Positions 35,081 to 43,900 of a stretch of DNA of 64,000 bases are shown here, one piece after another. The stretch is from a virus. The position numbers and the translations under genes were made by a program. Numbering within the stretch: the first letter of the stretch is position 1; the number at the start of each line of letters is the position of its first letter. The notes beneath the pieces are model-generated. The model was given only the letters and a program-made list of their open reading frames with translations, was not told the origin of the DNA and searched no databases. Location of the stretch: the IMG/VR virus record IMGVR_UViG_3300009508_001156, positions 47,069 through 111,068 of that record; one strand, 5' to 3'.

Positions 35081-35968
35081 ATGACCCAGGATAAACCTAA
35101 AAAAATAAATTATTTAAACAACAAAGATATTTTAAAAGAAATACACAAAAGCAAACTCACATACTGTTATTCAGAAGATACAGAAAAATTTAATAACTAC
35201 GATGTGATTGTGGACTCTGCTGAAGATATTTTTAGCAATATTCAGACTGCAAAAAATAATAAAGCAGCAAAGATGCAATCTGAAAGTTATGCTAGTGCTA
35301 TGTTGACATATGATTCAACTAATTATAGAAATAAACCTAAACAAAAGGATTTTTTAGTTGATCCTAATAGTTTAGATACGTATGAATTAGTGTTTCGAGT
35401 AATGACATTTGACCATATACCAGAAGAGTTAGATAGAAAAAAGACACATAAAACAATTTCTGACTCAAAAGCAAAAATACATTTCCCACCATTTAAACAT
35501 TTCGTTATTACAGATCTAGAAAATAAAAAAATTCGTGAAGTTGTTCGTAGTCACTGGCAGGGAAGTTTGAGTAACGGCAAGTTCTCAATTGATCACGGCA
35601 GGATTACGAATAAGTTAGGCACAATGTTTTTAAAACTTGTTGAAAGGTATAGTCATCGTGCAAACTGGCGAGGGTATACGTATGTAGACGAAATGCGTGG
35701 ACAAGCACTTGTACAATTAAGTTATATGGGTTTACAGTTTAATGAAGCAAAATCTGATAATCCGTTTGCGTATTACACGGCTGCGGTTAATAATAGTTTT
35801 ACTCGAGTACTTAATTTAGAAAAAAGAAGTCAAAATATAAAAGACGACATATTAATTGAACAAGGGCATTTGCCTAGTTATAGCAGACAACTTAAACACG
35901 AAGAAGAGGTTAGGAACGTGCGTAAAGAAGCAGCAGATATCGAGGGAAATAATGAACCAGCTGTTTAA
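35081..35968 (+). CDS. 55: Late-transcription sigma factor gp55 (295 aa)
   Basis: gp55 binds host RNA polymerase core and directs it to late promoters (TATAAATA in T4). The sigma region 2-like helix set is visible at about 170-245: ITNKLGTMFLKLVERYSHRA, YTYVDEMRGQALVQL, FNEAKSDNPFAYYTAAVNN and FTRVLNLEKR. The C-terminal tail (about 255-295) is charged, where T4 gp55 carries the clamp-binding peptide; I do not see a clear hydrophobic clamp motif. At 295 aa it is much longer than T4 gp55 (185 aa). The extra length is an N-terminal extension of about 110 residues of charged, low-complexity sequence. AAGGAG lies upstream of the ATG. Its 3' end overlaps the start of gp47 by 17 nt. Confidence 0.88.
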   Translation: MTQDKPKKINYLNNKDILKEIHKSKLTYCYSEDTEKFNNYDVIVDSAEDIFSNIQTAKNNKAAKMQSESYASAMLTYDSTNYRNKPKQKDFLVDPNSLDTYELVFRVMTFDHIPEELDRKKTHKTISDSKAKIHFPPFKHFVITDLENKKIREVVRSHWQGSLSNGKFSIDHGRITNKLGTMFLKLVERYSHRANWRGYTYVDEMRGQALVQLSYMGLQFNEAKSDNPFAYYTAAVNNSFTRVLNLEKRSQNIKDDILIEQGHLPSYSRQLKHEEEVRNVRKEAADIEGNNEPAV

Positions 35969-36968
35969 GACGGCAGCATGCTTTACTGACATACACTATG
36001 GATTAAAGCAAAATAGTCGCCTGCACTTGGACGATTGTCACAGGTTTATGGACTGGTTTATCGCTGAAGCCAAAGCTAGAAATGCAGAGACCTGTATATT
36101 CTTAGGCGATTGGAGTCATCACAGAGCCAGTGTTAATGTAGCAACTATGAACGCTAGTATCAAAGACCTAAAACGTCTTAACGACAACTTTGAGAAAGTA
36201 TACTTCATCACTGGCAACCACGACTTGTACTATCGTGATAAGCGAGAGCTTAACAGTGTGGAGTACATCAGAGACCTATCAAACTTTGTAATGGTTGACG
36301 AATGGTTTGTTCAGGACGATGTTGCTATTATTCCCTGGATGGTGGGAGAAGAATGGCGTAAACTGGAAAAGATCAAAGCCAAATATTTGTTTGGTCATTT
36401 AGAACTCCCTCACTTCAGAATGAATGCTCACGTAGAAATGCCTGACCATGGCGGTGTTAATTCAACACACCTCAGTGGTCCTGACTATGTGTTTAGTGGA
36501 CACTTTCACAAACGTCAGTACAAAGGCAACATACACTATATTGGCAATGCTTTCCCTCATAACTATGCTGATGTCAGCGACAATGATAGAGGAGCAATGT
36601 TCCTAACTTGGGGGGATGAACCTCAATATGTAAACTGGCCAGACTGCCCTAAGTATAAAGTGTTAAGTCTCAGTGAGTTACTGGACAATCATCAGAACTT
36701 ACTTGACAAATACACCCATGCTCGTGTAAAATTAAACATAAGCATATCTTACGAGGAGGCAAACTTTATAAAAGAAAAGTTCGCTGAACAGTATAATGTG
36801 CGTGAACTACAATTGATTCAGGTCAAAGAAGAGCAAGAAGAATTTCAGGGCGGTGAGATAGAGTTTGAAAGTGTTGATGCTATTGTGGTAAGTCAGCTAG
36901 ATACTATCGAAAGCGACACTGTAAACAAAAACAGGTTAATTGACATTTACAACGGACTAACTGTATAA
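35952..36968 (+). CDS. 47: Recombination nuclease subunit gp47 (Mre11/SbcD-like), 338 aa
   Basis: This is the nuclease of the gp46/gp47 complex, which resects DNA ends for recombination-dependent replication and host DNA breakdown. The metallophosphoesterase motifs are complete: DIHYG (D13, H15), GDWSHH, GNHD and GHFHKRQ. I chose the ATG at 35952, not an in-frame one 32 codons upstream. It has GAGGG 6 nt before it, the catalytic DxH then falls near the N-terminus as in the family, and the resulting 338 aa matches T4 gp47 (339 aa). It overlaps gp55 by 17 nt and its TAA directly abuts the ATG of gp46, so the trio is one operon. Confidence 0.93.
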   Translation: MNQLFKTAACFTDIHYGLKQNSRLHLDDCHRFMDWFIAEAKARNAETCIFLGDWSHHRASVNVATMNASIKDLKRLNDNFEKVYFITGNHDLYYRDKRELNSVEYIRDLSNFVMVDEWFVQDDVAIIPWMVGEEWRKLEKIKAKYLFGHLELPHFRMNAHVEMPDHGGVNSTHLSGPDYVFSGHFHKRQYKGNIHYIGNAFPHNYADVSDNDRGAMFLTWGDEPQYVNWPDCPKYKVLSLSELLDNHQNLLDKYTHARVKLNISISYEEANFIKEKFAEQYNVRELQLIQVKEEQEEFQGGEIEFESVDAIVVSQLDTIESDTVNKNRLIDIYNGLTV

Positions 36969-38732
36969 ATGCTAAAAATTAAAAATATTAGCGCCAAGAA
37001 CTTTATGAGTATTGGTGCACAAACCCAGGCGGTTAATTTTGATAACGGTCAACTCACGTTAGTTATCGGACATAACGAGGACTTGGGTGGTGACGGCAGT
37101 CGTAACGGTACTGGCAAAACCACTATTGTGAATGCTCTCAGTTATGCACTGTACGGTGAGGCTCTCACTAACATCAAGCGTGATAACTTAATCAATAAAA
37201 CAAATGGTAAACATATGATTACCACTGTGGAATTTGAGATGAGTGGGCGTGAATATCGTATTGAGCGAGGAAGGCGTCCAAATGTATTACGTTTATTAGT
37301 AGATGGCGTTGAGCGTGAAGATGATGATGCGCAAGGCGATAGTCGTGAAACACAAAAAGAGATTGAAAAGATTATTGGCTTTCCGCATGAGATGTTCAAG
37401 CAGCTTATTGCACTAAACACTTACACTGAACCTTTCCTAAGTCTGCGAGCAAACGATCAGCGAGCTATGATTGAGCAATTGTTAGGTATTACAGATTTAA
37501 GTGCTAAAGCTGATGTACTAAAAGAGTTGCTTAAACAAACAAAAGATGGCATCAAAGAAGAAGAGATACGCATCAATGCAATGGAAGAAAGCAATAAGCG
37601 TATACAGAAAAATATCAAAGATATAGAAATGCGCGGCGCTGCTTGGCAAAAAAACAAGTCAGACAAGCTATCTCAAATGGAGACTGCTCTTACAGCATTA
37701 GCTGAGTTGGATGTAGATGCAGAAATTGACGCTCATAAGTGTTTGGGTGAAGCCAAAGAGGCGCAGAAACAGGTAGACACGCTGAGCAAAGAAGTTAAAA
37801 CTGTGGATACTAGTATTAGCAGAAGTCAGAACAGAATTACAGAACTAACAGGTAATATTGCGGATGCTGATGCAGGAGTGTGCCCTGCTTGTGGACAAGG
37901 AACTGCACACTTAACCACACATGCAGAATACAGGACAGAACTGCAAGAGAAGCTGGATGCCGAAACACTGTATCTGAAAGAAAAGTTAACAGAATTACAG
38001 GAACTTGGCGCAGAATTAGAGCAGCTGCAAGTGCCAGAATGCGAGAATCCGTTTTACAGCACAATTGAAGAAGCCTACGAACATAAACACAATTTAGAAA
38101 CACTAGCTGCTCAATATGCTGAAAAGAGCACAGAAGAAAATCCATACGTAGAACAAATAGAAAGCCTAAAACAAACTGGTTTACAGGAAACAGACTTTGA
38201 TGCTATTAACGACCTCACCGAGCTGCGTGAACATCAGGACTTCTTGTTTAAACTGTTAACCAGCAAGGACAGTTTTATTCGTAAGAGGATTATAGATCAA
38301 AATATTGCCTATCTGAATCACAGACTAGCGCACTATTTGGAAAGAATTGGGCTGCCGCATGAAGTCAAGTTTAGCTCAGACTTGGGTGTAGAGATAACAG
38401 AATACGGCAGAGACCTAGACTTTGACAATTTGTCAAGGGGGGAACGCAACCGACTTATCCTAAGTCTAAGTTGGTCGTTCAGGGACATATATGAGAGTCT
38501 CAACCATCCAATGAACTTTATGTGCATTGATGAGCTGTTAGACAGCGGGATGGATACTGTGGGTGTAGAAGCTGGCTTAGGAATTTTAAAGAAGATGAAC
38601 AGAGACCAGGGTAAAAACATTTTCCTTATATCTCACAAAGAGGAGCTAGTGGGCAGAGTTAATAATGTGCTCACAGTAATTAAGTCAGGTGGTTTTACCA
38701 GTTATAACACAGATACAGAATATGTTAACTAA
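36969..38732 (+). CDS. 46: Recombination ATPase subunit gp46 (Rad50/SbcC-like), 587 aa
   Basis: This is the SMC-like ATPase partner of gp47. Walker A lies at about 44-52 (SRNGTGKTT, K50). A long coiled coil follows at about 160-430, interrupted by the zinc hook CPAC (C305, C308). The ABC signature is LSRGE at 488-492, Walker B is MCIDE at 518-522, and ISHKEE supplies the switch histidine. The length of 587 aa is close to T4 gp46 (560). The start ATG follows the gp47 stop with no gap (TAAATG), implying tight coupling and 1:1 stoichiometry. The function is DNA end processing during replication and recombination. Confidence 0.95.
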   Translation: MLKIKNISAKNFMSIGAQTQAVNFDNGQLTLVIGHNEDLGGDGSRNGTGKTTIVNALSYALYGEALTNIKRDNLINKTNGKHMITTVEFEMSGREYRIERGRRPNVLRLLVDGVEREDDDAQGDSRETQKEIEKIIGFPHEMFKQLIALNTYTEPFLSLRANDQRAMIEQLLGITDLSAKADVLKELLKQTKDGIKEEEIRINAMEESNKRIQKNIKDIEMRGAAWQKNKSDKLSQMETALTALAELDVDAEIDAHKCLGEAKEAQKQVDTLSKEVKTVDTSISRSQNRITELTGNIADADAGVCPACGQGTAHLTTHAEYRTELQEKLDAETLYLKEKLTELQELGAELEQLQVPECENPFYSTIEEAYEHKHNLETLAAQYAEKSTEENPYVEQIESLKQTGLQETDFDAINDLTELREHQDFLFKLLTSKDSFIRKRIIDQNIAYLNHRLAHYLERIGLPHEVKFSSDLGVEITEYGRDLDFDNLSRGERNRLILSLSWSFRDIYESLNHPMNFMCIDELLDSGMDTVGVEAGLGILKKMNRDQGKNIFLISHKEELVGRVNNVLTVIKSGGFTSYNTDTEYVN

Positions 38733-38742
38733 ATAGTTGCTG

Positions 38743-39174
38743 ATGACGTGGACATACCAGGGTAAAGAAATTACAGAGTTGCCTGAGGGAACGGAAGCGT
38801 TTGTTTACTTAATTACGAACAATACAAATAACAAAAAATACATAGGCAAGAAACTAGCAAAGTTTAAAAAAACTAGGGCTCCACTAAAAGGGAGAAAAAA
38901 CAAGCGGCGCAGCACAGTCGAAAGTGACTGGCGCACATACTGGGGTAGCAGCGATCATTTAAATGAGGATGTTGCCCGGTTAGGCGAAGACATGTTTACT
39001 AGAGAAATCTTACACATGTGTCCAAGTCGAGGCGTTGCAAGTTACTTAGAGGCAAAATTACAGTTTGAGCATAACGTGTTGCTCACAGACGAATACTACA
39101 ATGGTATTATAAATGTGAGAGTAGGCGGATCAAACATACTAAAAGAAGCGCTCAGAGACCATCTTAAAAATTAA
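38743..39174 (+). CDS. GIY-YIG-like putative endonuclease (143 aa)
   Basis: The 143-aa product has the two halves of a GIY-YIG core: VYLI at 21-24 and KYIG at 32-35, then KGRKNKRRSTVESDWRTYWG with basic residues, and an E in 'ASYLEAKLQFE'. This matches a small protein family that sits next to recombination genes in many T4-like phages, usually annotated as putative endonuclease or hypothetical. Whether it is an active homing enzyme is unknown; there is no DNA-binding domain beyond the core. I prefer the ATG at 38743 over a TTG six bases upstream. There is no Shine-Dalgarno; it starts 10 nt after gp46 and is probably co-transcribed with it. Confidence 0.75.
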   Translation: MTWTYQGKEITELPEGTEAFVYLITNNTNNKKYIGKKLAKFKKTRAPLKGRKNKRRSTVESDWRTYWGSSDHLNEDVARLGEDMFTREILHMCPSRGVASYLEAKLQFEHNVLLTDEYYNGIINVRVGGSNILKEALRDHLKN

Positions 39175-39425
39175 CAGACACCCAGTCTAAAACTCCATCA
39201 AGGCACGTTACAAACAGCACACAAGGTTGATAGGCCGGATCTCCATACTATCTAGCATGTATTATAAAATGTACCGCTGCTAAAAGGTTTTTGTTGTTAG
39301 CCAATTCTAAACACTACCCGTAAAGGATGCTTAAACGTCCTCCCATATCAGGAGAGAAACGTTTGTTTAGTCTAAACAGTTGAAAAAACATTACAAAACT
39401 CAGTATTGCCATCTTGGAGCTTAGA

Positions 39426-39590
39426 ATGGCATTAAAAATCGGCGCAGGTAAAAGGTACGGTCAGAGCCTAACAAAGAGTGTAATGTACTTAAAATACCTG
39501 TCTCCTAGTTGGGCTGAAGCAACTCGCATGAAACCAATTTACTTGGAGCCGATATTGTGTCGGCTCCATGTGACTTCACAATCTGCATGA
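39426..39590 (+). CDS. Possible small protein (54 aa), uncertain
   Basis: ATG at 39426 has GGAG at 39416-39419 (6-nt spacing) and an open frame of 54 codons ending in TGA at 39588. The peptide begins MALKIGAGKRYGQSLTKS and has no recognisable domain. A perfect 8-bp hairpin (39545-39567) lies inside its 3' part, which is unusual for coding DNA and argues that this may instead be a structured RNA. It could be chance in a 640-nt gap. Confidence 0.25.
   Translation: MALKIGAGKRYGQSLTKSVMYLKYLSPSWAEATRMKPIYLEPILCRLHVTSQSA
39545..39567 (+). other. Perfect 8-bp hairpin without T-tract
   Basis: GGAGCCGA, loop TATTGTG, TCGGCTCC. It is strong and GC-rich in an AT-rich setting. No run of T follows on either strand, so it is not a standard Rho-independent terminator. 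It could be a 3' end stabiliser of the gp55-gp46 mRNA or part of a structured RNA. Confidence 0.5.
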
Positions 39591-39758
39591 ATAGCCTTAT
39601 GTTATTGTTAAATGATATCAATACAATACAAGTGAAGGTTTAATGTTTCCGATTAAAAAATATTTCCAACAAGTGAATGAACGTAACGAAGTGAAGTGAA
39701 TGAATGCAGTGGGAAAAGGTCCGTAGGACCTATTACTTGATAGAAAACATAATTAAAA

Positions 39759-39786
39759 ACAAAAAAAACAGATCGAACAATCTGTT
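39759..39786 (-). terminator. Rho-independent terminator of the tail chaperone transcript
   Basis: On the minus strand AACAGAT, loop TGTTCG, ATCTGTT is followed by TTTTTTTGTTTTT. It lies about 30 nt after the stop of the -1 frame (39817), not after the zero-frame stop (40038). This supports the extended frame as part of the gene. Confidence 0.8.
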
Positions 39787-39816
39787 AAAAAATTTTAGGG
39801 TTTAAAAGAAATAGGT

Positions 39817-40886
39817 TTAAAGCATTTCGTTAGTTGGTTTACCTGATTTTGCTCTGTTGCGATCGTTAATGACAGAGATGCAGAGAGATCTTTGCTCAGG
39901 ACTCATTTGCCAAGACTCAGTCCAGCTAATACTTCCTTCTGAATATACTGCAATTTCTACTATGGATTTTTCTAGTTTTGCCGCTTCCTGCTTTAGCCGG
40001 TTTAAGAGGTTCAGAATATCCTCACCGTCTGCTTGTGCTAGGAAGCTGTGAAAAAATTTACAGGATCAAACCCTATATCGTGTTCAAATGTGTGGTTACA
40101 TTTTTCACATTCTAACATTATCTTTCTTTGTACACCAATTTGATTAACCTTGGTGATACTTTCTTCGATGGTATTACCGATGCTACTATCGCAGTTTTCT
40201 AAAAATTCTCGGATAGTTTCTCTGTTAGTAACTACAAATGCTTCGCCGTCTGCTTCTTCCACGCCGCGCACACTGCTCACTGAATCAACTATTAAGTCGA
40301 AGTTAAGTGCAGCAATTTGCATAAAGTTTTTATTAAACGCTTTTAACTGCTCTAGTTCGTCGTCTATGTTTTGTAAACTTTGCAAACTGCGTGTGCTTTG
40401 GAAGTTTGTAATGCCTGCCTTAACTGTGCTTTCGTATGTAAACGGTCTAACTTCTATTATTAAATCATTTGGCGTTGTAAATTTATATGTTTCTTCTATT
40501 ACAGTCATGTTTTGTAATGCTTGCTCGATGCTAGCCACGCCACTTACAGGTTCAGAACATTCTGGACACTCGGTGCTTATATCTATATCATCGCCTGAAG
40601 TAGCAGCTTGTATTGCTATTAGTAATGCATCTATGTCGTTACTGACTAGTGATCTAGGTTTTTTTACTGCTGGAACACAGCTTGCTATCACTTGTGCAAC
40701 AGCTTCGCCGTTAAGCAATGCATCAGGATTTTTCATAATCATTTCATCTTTTGCTGTCATTGCAAACACGGGCAGCTCTTTGTTTTCTGGTAACACTAGT
40801 ACATCTTCAGAATAAAACTTACCTAGACTGGGTACTTGCACATACAGTTTAGGTGTCCTGTAATACTTACTTAACGGGTTACTCAT
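39817..40886 (-). CDS. Predicted -1 frameshift product of the chaperone gene (about 356 aa)
   Basis: A -1 shift at 40056-40050 bypasses the stop at 40038 and adds 77 residues up to TAA at 39819-39817. The extension contains DILNLLNRLKQEAAKLEKS and ends with WTESWQMSPEQRSLCISVIN followed by a basic tail. 'SW...MSPEQR..l...in' resembles the T-part C-terminal signature of phage tail-assembly chaperones. The extension frame has no early start codon of its own, is open for its whole length, and ends just before the terminator. By analogy with lambda gpGT, the longer form would be the minor product that recruits tail-tube subunits to the tape measure. The frameshift is inferred, not demonstrated. 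Confidence 0.65.
40038..40886 (-). CDS. T4_baseplate-family protein (gp26/gp51-like); probable tail-assembly chaperone, zero-frame product (282 aa)
   Basis: The N-terminus (NPLSKYYRTPKLYVQVPSLG, then LPVFAMTAKDEMIMKNPDAL and IDALLIAIQAATSGDDI) is typical of the T4 gp26/gp51 family (Pfam T4_baseplate, by recall). A zinc-ribbon-like pair is visible: CPEC near residue 107 and CEKC near the C-terminus. The family is annotated as baseplate hub subunit or assembly catalyst. Its location immediately beside the tape-measure gene, and a -1 slippery site eight codons before the stop, fit the tail-assembly chaperones (lambda G/GT type) better. It has its own GATAAATA late promoter, a leader of about 52 nt and a terminator. 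The ATG at 40886 has only a weak ribosome-binding site. Confidence 0.85.
   Translation of the reverse strand: MSNPLSKYYRTPKLYVQVPSLGKFYSEDVLVLPENKELPVFAMTAKDEMIMKNPDALLNGEAVAQVIASCVPAVKKPRSLVSNDIDALLIAIQAATSGDDIDISTECPECSEPVSGVASIEQALQNMTVIEETYKFTTPNDLIIEVRPFTYESTVKAGITNFQSTRSLQSLQNIDDELEQLKAFNKNFMQIAALNFDLIVDSVSSVRGVEEADGEAFVVTNRETIREFLENCDSSIGNTIEESITKVNQIGVQRKIMLECEKCNHTFEHDIGFDPVNFFTAS
40050..40059 (-). promoter_or_regulatory. Programmed -1 ribosomal frameshift signal
   Basis: In the zero frame the codons are GTA AAT TTT TTC. Two overlapping -1 heptamers exist: A AAT TTT (40059-40053) and T TTT TTC (40056-40050). An SD-like AGGG lies 14 nt upstream (40074-40071). A possible downstream stem pairs GGT and GAGG (40026-40020) with CCTC (40009-40006) and ACC (40001-39999). 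Confidence 0.65.
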
Positions 40887-40909
40887 TTAAAACTCCAGTT
40901 TATAATTCA

Positions 40910-40917
40910 GATAAATA
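40910..40917 (+). promoter_or_regulatory. Late promoter box GATAAATA for the tape-measure gene
   Basis: The plus strand reads GATAAATAGTTGTGTG. The predicted start is about 40923, 58 nt before the ATG at 40981. It faces the minus-strand box at 40944-40951. Confidence 0.7.
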
Positions 40918-40943
40918 GTTGTGTGAGAATATATCTGTATGTA

Positions 40944-40951
40944 TATTTATC
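40944..40951 (-). promoter_or_regulatory. Late promoter box GATAAATA for the tail chaperone gene
   Basis: The minus strand reads GATAAATATACATACA. The predicted start is about 40938, 52 nt before the ATG at 40886. Its transcript would run through the opposing plus-strand box. Confidence 0.7.
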
Positions 40952-40980
40952 ACCGTTAAAACTGTACTTAATGGATTTTT

Positions 40981-43900
40981 ATGGCCGACGTTCAATTACC
41001 AGACGGAAATGTAGCAAGAGTACCTGATTTTGCATTGGAAAAAACACAAGAGGATATGAAAAAACTCTTGCAAGCCATGGTGGGTTCAGATAAAAATGCA
41101 CTTAAAGTTTACGGAAAATTAGTTGATCTTGCTAAGGAACAAACAGACGTTACAGAAAGTGTAGCCGAAGAAGCAAAAGCATTACAAAAACAGCAACTCA
41201 AAGCCACAGAAAGCATTGCAAGTGCTGCTAGCAAAGGTAAAATCTTAGGCGATACCCTGTTCAACGGAGCTATGAAAGCAGACGCAATGCTAACTAAAAG
41301 CTTTTTGAGTTTAGGCAGCTCTGTAATGACTGTCGTTGGTACAATGTTTGAAGGTGCTCAGCAGGTTGGTAACGAACTACTCGAGTTACAGAAAGCAGGC
41401 GTAGGCTTTACTGATGCAACTGGTAGTGCAGAAAAATTAATTGCAGATCTCAGTTACTTAGGTATGACTGCCGGCTCCGCAGCTGATCTAATGAAAAATT
41501 TCAGTGGCGTTGTCCAGGTTATGGGCAAGACAGGTTTTGCTGACATACAAAAAACGTTCAACAACATCAGTGATAACGGTAATAAATTTGGTTTAAGCAT
41601 AGCGGAATCAGCTGAAGTATTAGGAGAAGATTTAGAGAGGCGTAAACAGTTAGGCGCATTAGGCGCAATTGATAGCCAGAGGCAAGCACAGAGATCAGCA
41701 GAATTGTATGGCATGCAGATGGAAGCTGCACAAGCTCTAGGACAAAGTGTAAAAGAAGTAAGAGACAAAAATGCCAAACTTTTAGACAGTAATTTTAACT
41801 TTCAGATTTCAAGAGCCAGAACAGTTGCTAGATTAGGTGATGAGGCAGGTGCAAAATATCTAGAAGCTGCCGAACAACTGGGTACACAGTTTGCGGGCAT
41901 GGGATTAGCAGACGGCGCATCGGATGCAATATTAACTGCTATGAGTGAACCTGCAGCATTCTTGGCCCAAGGCGGTAGTGAACTTTATACTGCACTGAGT
42001 GCAATGGGTGCTGGCGGCAAAGAAATTTCAAATGAAATGCAAACCATCGGCAAGTTAATGAATGGCAGTGCTGCCGAGCAGGAACAAGGCATGGCCAAGA
42101 TGAAAGAATTTGGTCCAATGTTGCAAAACAATTTAAGTGAATTGTTGGGCGATGAGAAAGCACTCAGCATGTTCCAAAATTTAGTTAACACCGGATCACC
42201 AGCAGCAGGCATGATGCAATCTCTTTTTGAAAGTGCAGGTTTAGCAAAAAGTGCATTAGCAGGCGCCGCCAATTCAGCAGGCAGCGTTCAAAGTGGATTA
42301 GCAAAAGCAGCCCAAGCATATGATGCAGCAATGAATACTATCAGTGGCACAATGAGTGGAGCAATGACAGATTTAAGTGCAGCTTTTGCTGGTCCAGCAG
42401 GTGCATTTGCTGATGCGCTAGTGAAAGACACTATATTACGCAATAAGGACGGCGAGATACTGGACAAAAACGGTAAAGCCATGATGCGAGAGATAGAAGT
42501 TAAAGACGCAGCTACTGGCGAAATGAAGAAACAACTGGTTGCTGTTAAGGATTATAACGAGCTCAGCCAAGAACAGAAAAAACAAATGTCCGGCACACAA
42601 AGTGTGATGGGCGCATTTAAGGATGCTATTCAAACTATACGGGTAACAATCATGGACAGCTTTGGCATGATTGGCGGTGATACTACTAATTTTGCAGAAA
42701 TAATTAGAAACAAGATGGTTCCTGCAATTCAGGATTTTGCAGAATGGTTTAAGAGTGGCGGATGGAACAGCATAAAGAGTGCATTTACGAATCTTAAAGA
42801 TGGTATAATAGCTGTAACCGCACCGTTTAGGGTTATCTACAATTTATTTACTGGTGACTTTACTGGTGCAGTAGAAAGCATGGGTGATGTATTTGGCAGT
42901 GTAGGCGCAGTAGTGGGCGGTGTAGTAGGTAGCTTTTTATTAGTAACAAAAACACTTAAACTATATAATGCTGCAATGGCACTTGGCGGAAAAGCTAAAG
43001 GTTTTCTAGGCGGCGGCGCTACCAAAGCTATAGGCGGGAACGCTCCTGTAGGGAACGCAGTTGCAGGCAAGGCAGGCAAAGGCGGCGGCCTAGGCGGTAT
43101 GCTTATGGGCGCAGCTAACGGACTAAAAGCAATAGGCAAAGTTCCCATGGCTGCAATAGGTAAAGCAGCACTGATATTAGGCGCCATTACACTTGCAACT
43201 ATTGGATTTGCTACAGCATTAAACATTGCAAAAGATGCGTTTGTACCTTTTGGGAAGATGATTAAGGAGATTCTAGAAGGAGTTGCGCCCATTGTAAGCG
43301 CATTTGGTGATGTGCTTAAAAGTGTTTTTGAAGGAGTTGGAAATGCGCTAGAATCTATATTCTCTGGATTTGAAGGGCTTGGCGCAGGTATTAAAAGCAT
43401 ACTAGAAGGTGTAGGCATAGCTGTTGAAAAAATTGGCGGAACCATAATGGGTGTAGTTGGTGGAATTGCAGAAGGCATTAGCAGCGTTATCAATGCAGTC
43501 AAAGGAGATAGCGAAACTTCTGTTTTAGATGCACAAACCGCCGCAATCGAACGACTTAGCATAATTCCAGCGGATACAATGTACGGAATTGCTAGTGCAA
43601 TAGATGCAATTACGTTCTCGTTAGGGTATCTTGGCGAGATTTCAGATGATATTGACACAGGAGAGTTAGAAGATCAAGTTAACATTTTTAGTAGATTATC
43701 CACTCTAGATGCTGCTGGTATTGCTGCTTCTGCTGTTAGCTTAGGTGCAATGGCAGACGTGTATGCACGATTCGCTAACTTAGACCATGCTGCACTAGCT
43801 GCATCAGCAGACGCAATAAGTAATATTAACGATGCATCTAGCCCTGGACTACTATCACAAGGAATGAGCTTTTTGGGTTTTGGGGCTAACGATGAAGAAA

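Larger units (their letters stand above)
39181..39816. other. Intergenic region of about 640 nt, structured, no confident gene
   Basis: This lies between the GIY-YIG-like gene and the end of the minus-strand chaperone frame. I see no tRNA T-loop signature. Plus-strand foldback elements: AAACGT/ACGTTT (39333-39338 with 39359-39364) enclosing CTCC/GGAG; GTTTAG-T-CTAAAC (39364-39376 area); AGTTG/CAACT around 39508-39525; GGAGCCGA/TCGGCTCC (39545-39552 with 39560-39567); and AGGTCC/GGACCT (39717-39722 with 39726-39731). A repeated AAGTGAATGA occurs at about 39670 and 39695. One possible 54-aa reading frame is listed separately, and an 18-codon one starts at about 39642. The minus-strand terminator occupies 39759-39786. 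Confidence 0.6.

Noticed and set aside
35856-35951. Upstream in-frame start extending gp47 by 32 residues
   Set aside because: It lies deep in gp55, lacks a ribosome-binding site, and the ATG at 35952 matches the family length.
38713-38742. TTG start for the GIY-YIG-like gene at 38737
   Set aside because: The ATG two codons later is the more likely start; neither has a clear Shine-Dalgarno.
39226-39240. GTTGATAGGCCGGAT, identical (by memory) to a stretch near the 3' end of bacterial 23S rRNA
   Set aside because: Only 15 nt match and the flanks do not resemble 23S. At this length a chance match in 64 kb is plausible. It is not called as an rRNA fragment.
39717-39731. AGGTCC-GTA-GGACCT as a plus-strand terminator
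   Set aside because: The stem is short and no T-run follows; I keep it only as part of the structured gap.
39181-39816. tRNA or tmRNA in the large gap
   Set aside because: I found no GGTTCRANTCC-like T-loop, no CCA end and no cloverleaf on either strand.
42837-43658. 273-codon minus-strand frame within the tape-measure gene
   Set aside because: It is an antisense shadow of Ala/Gly-rich codons, with low-complexity P/S/A composition and no start signal.
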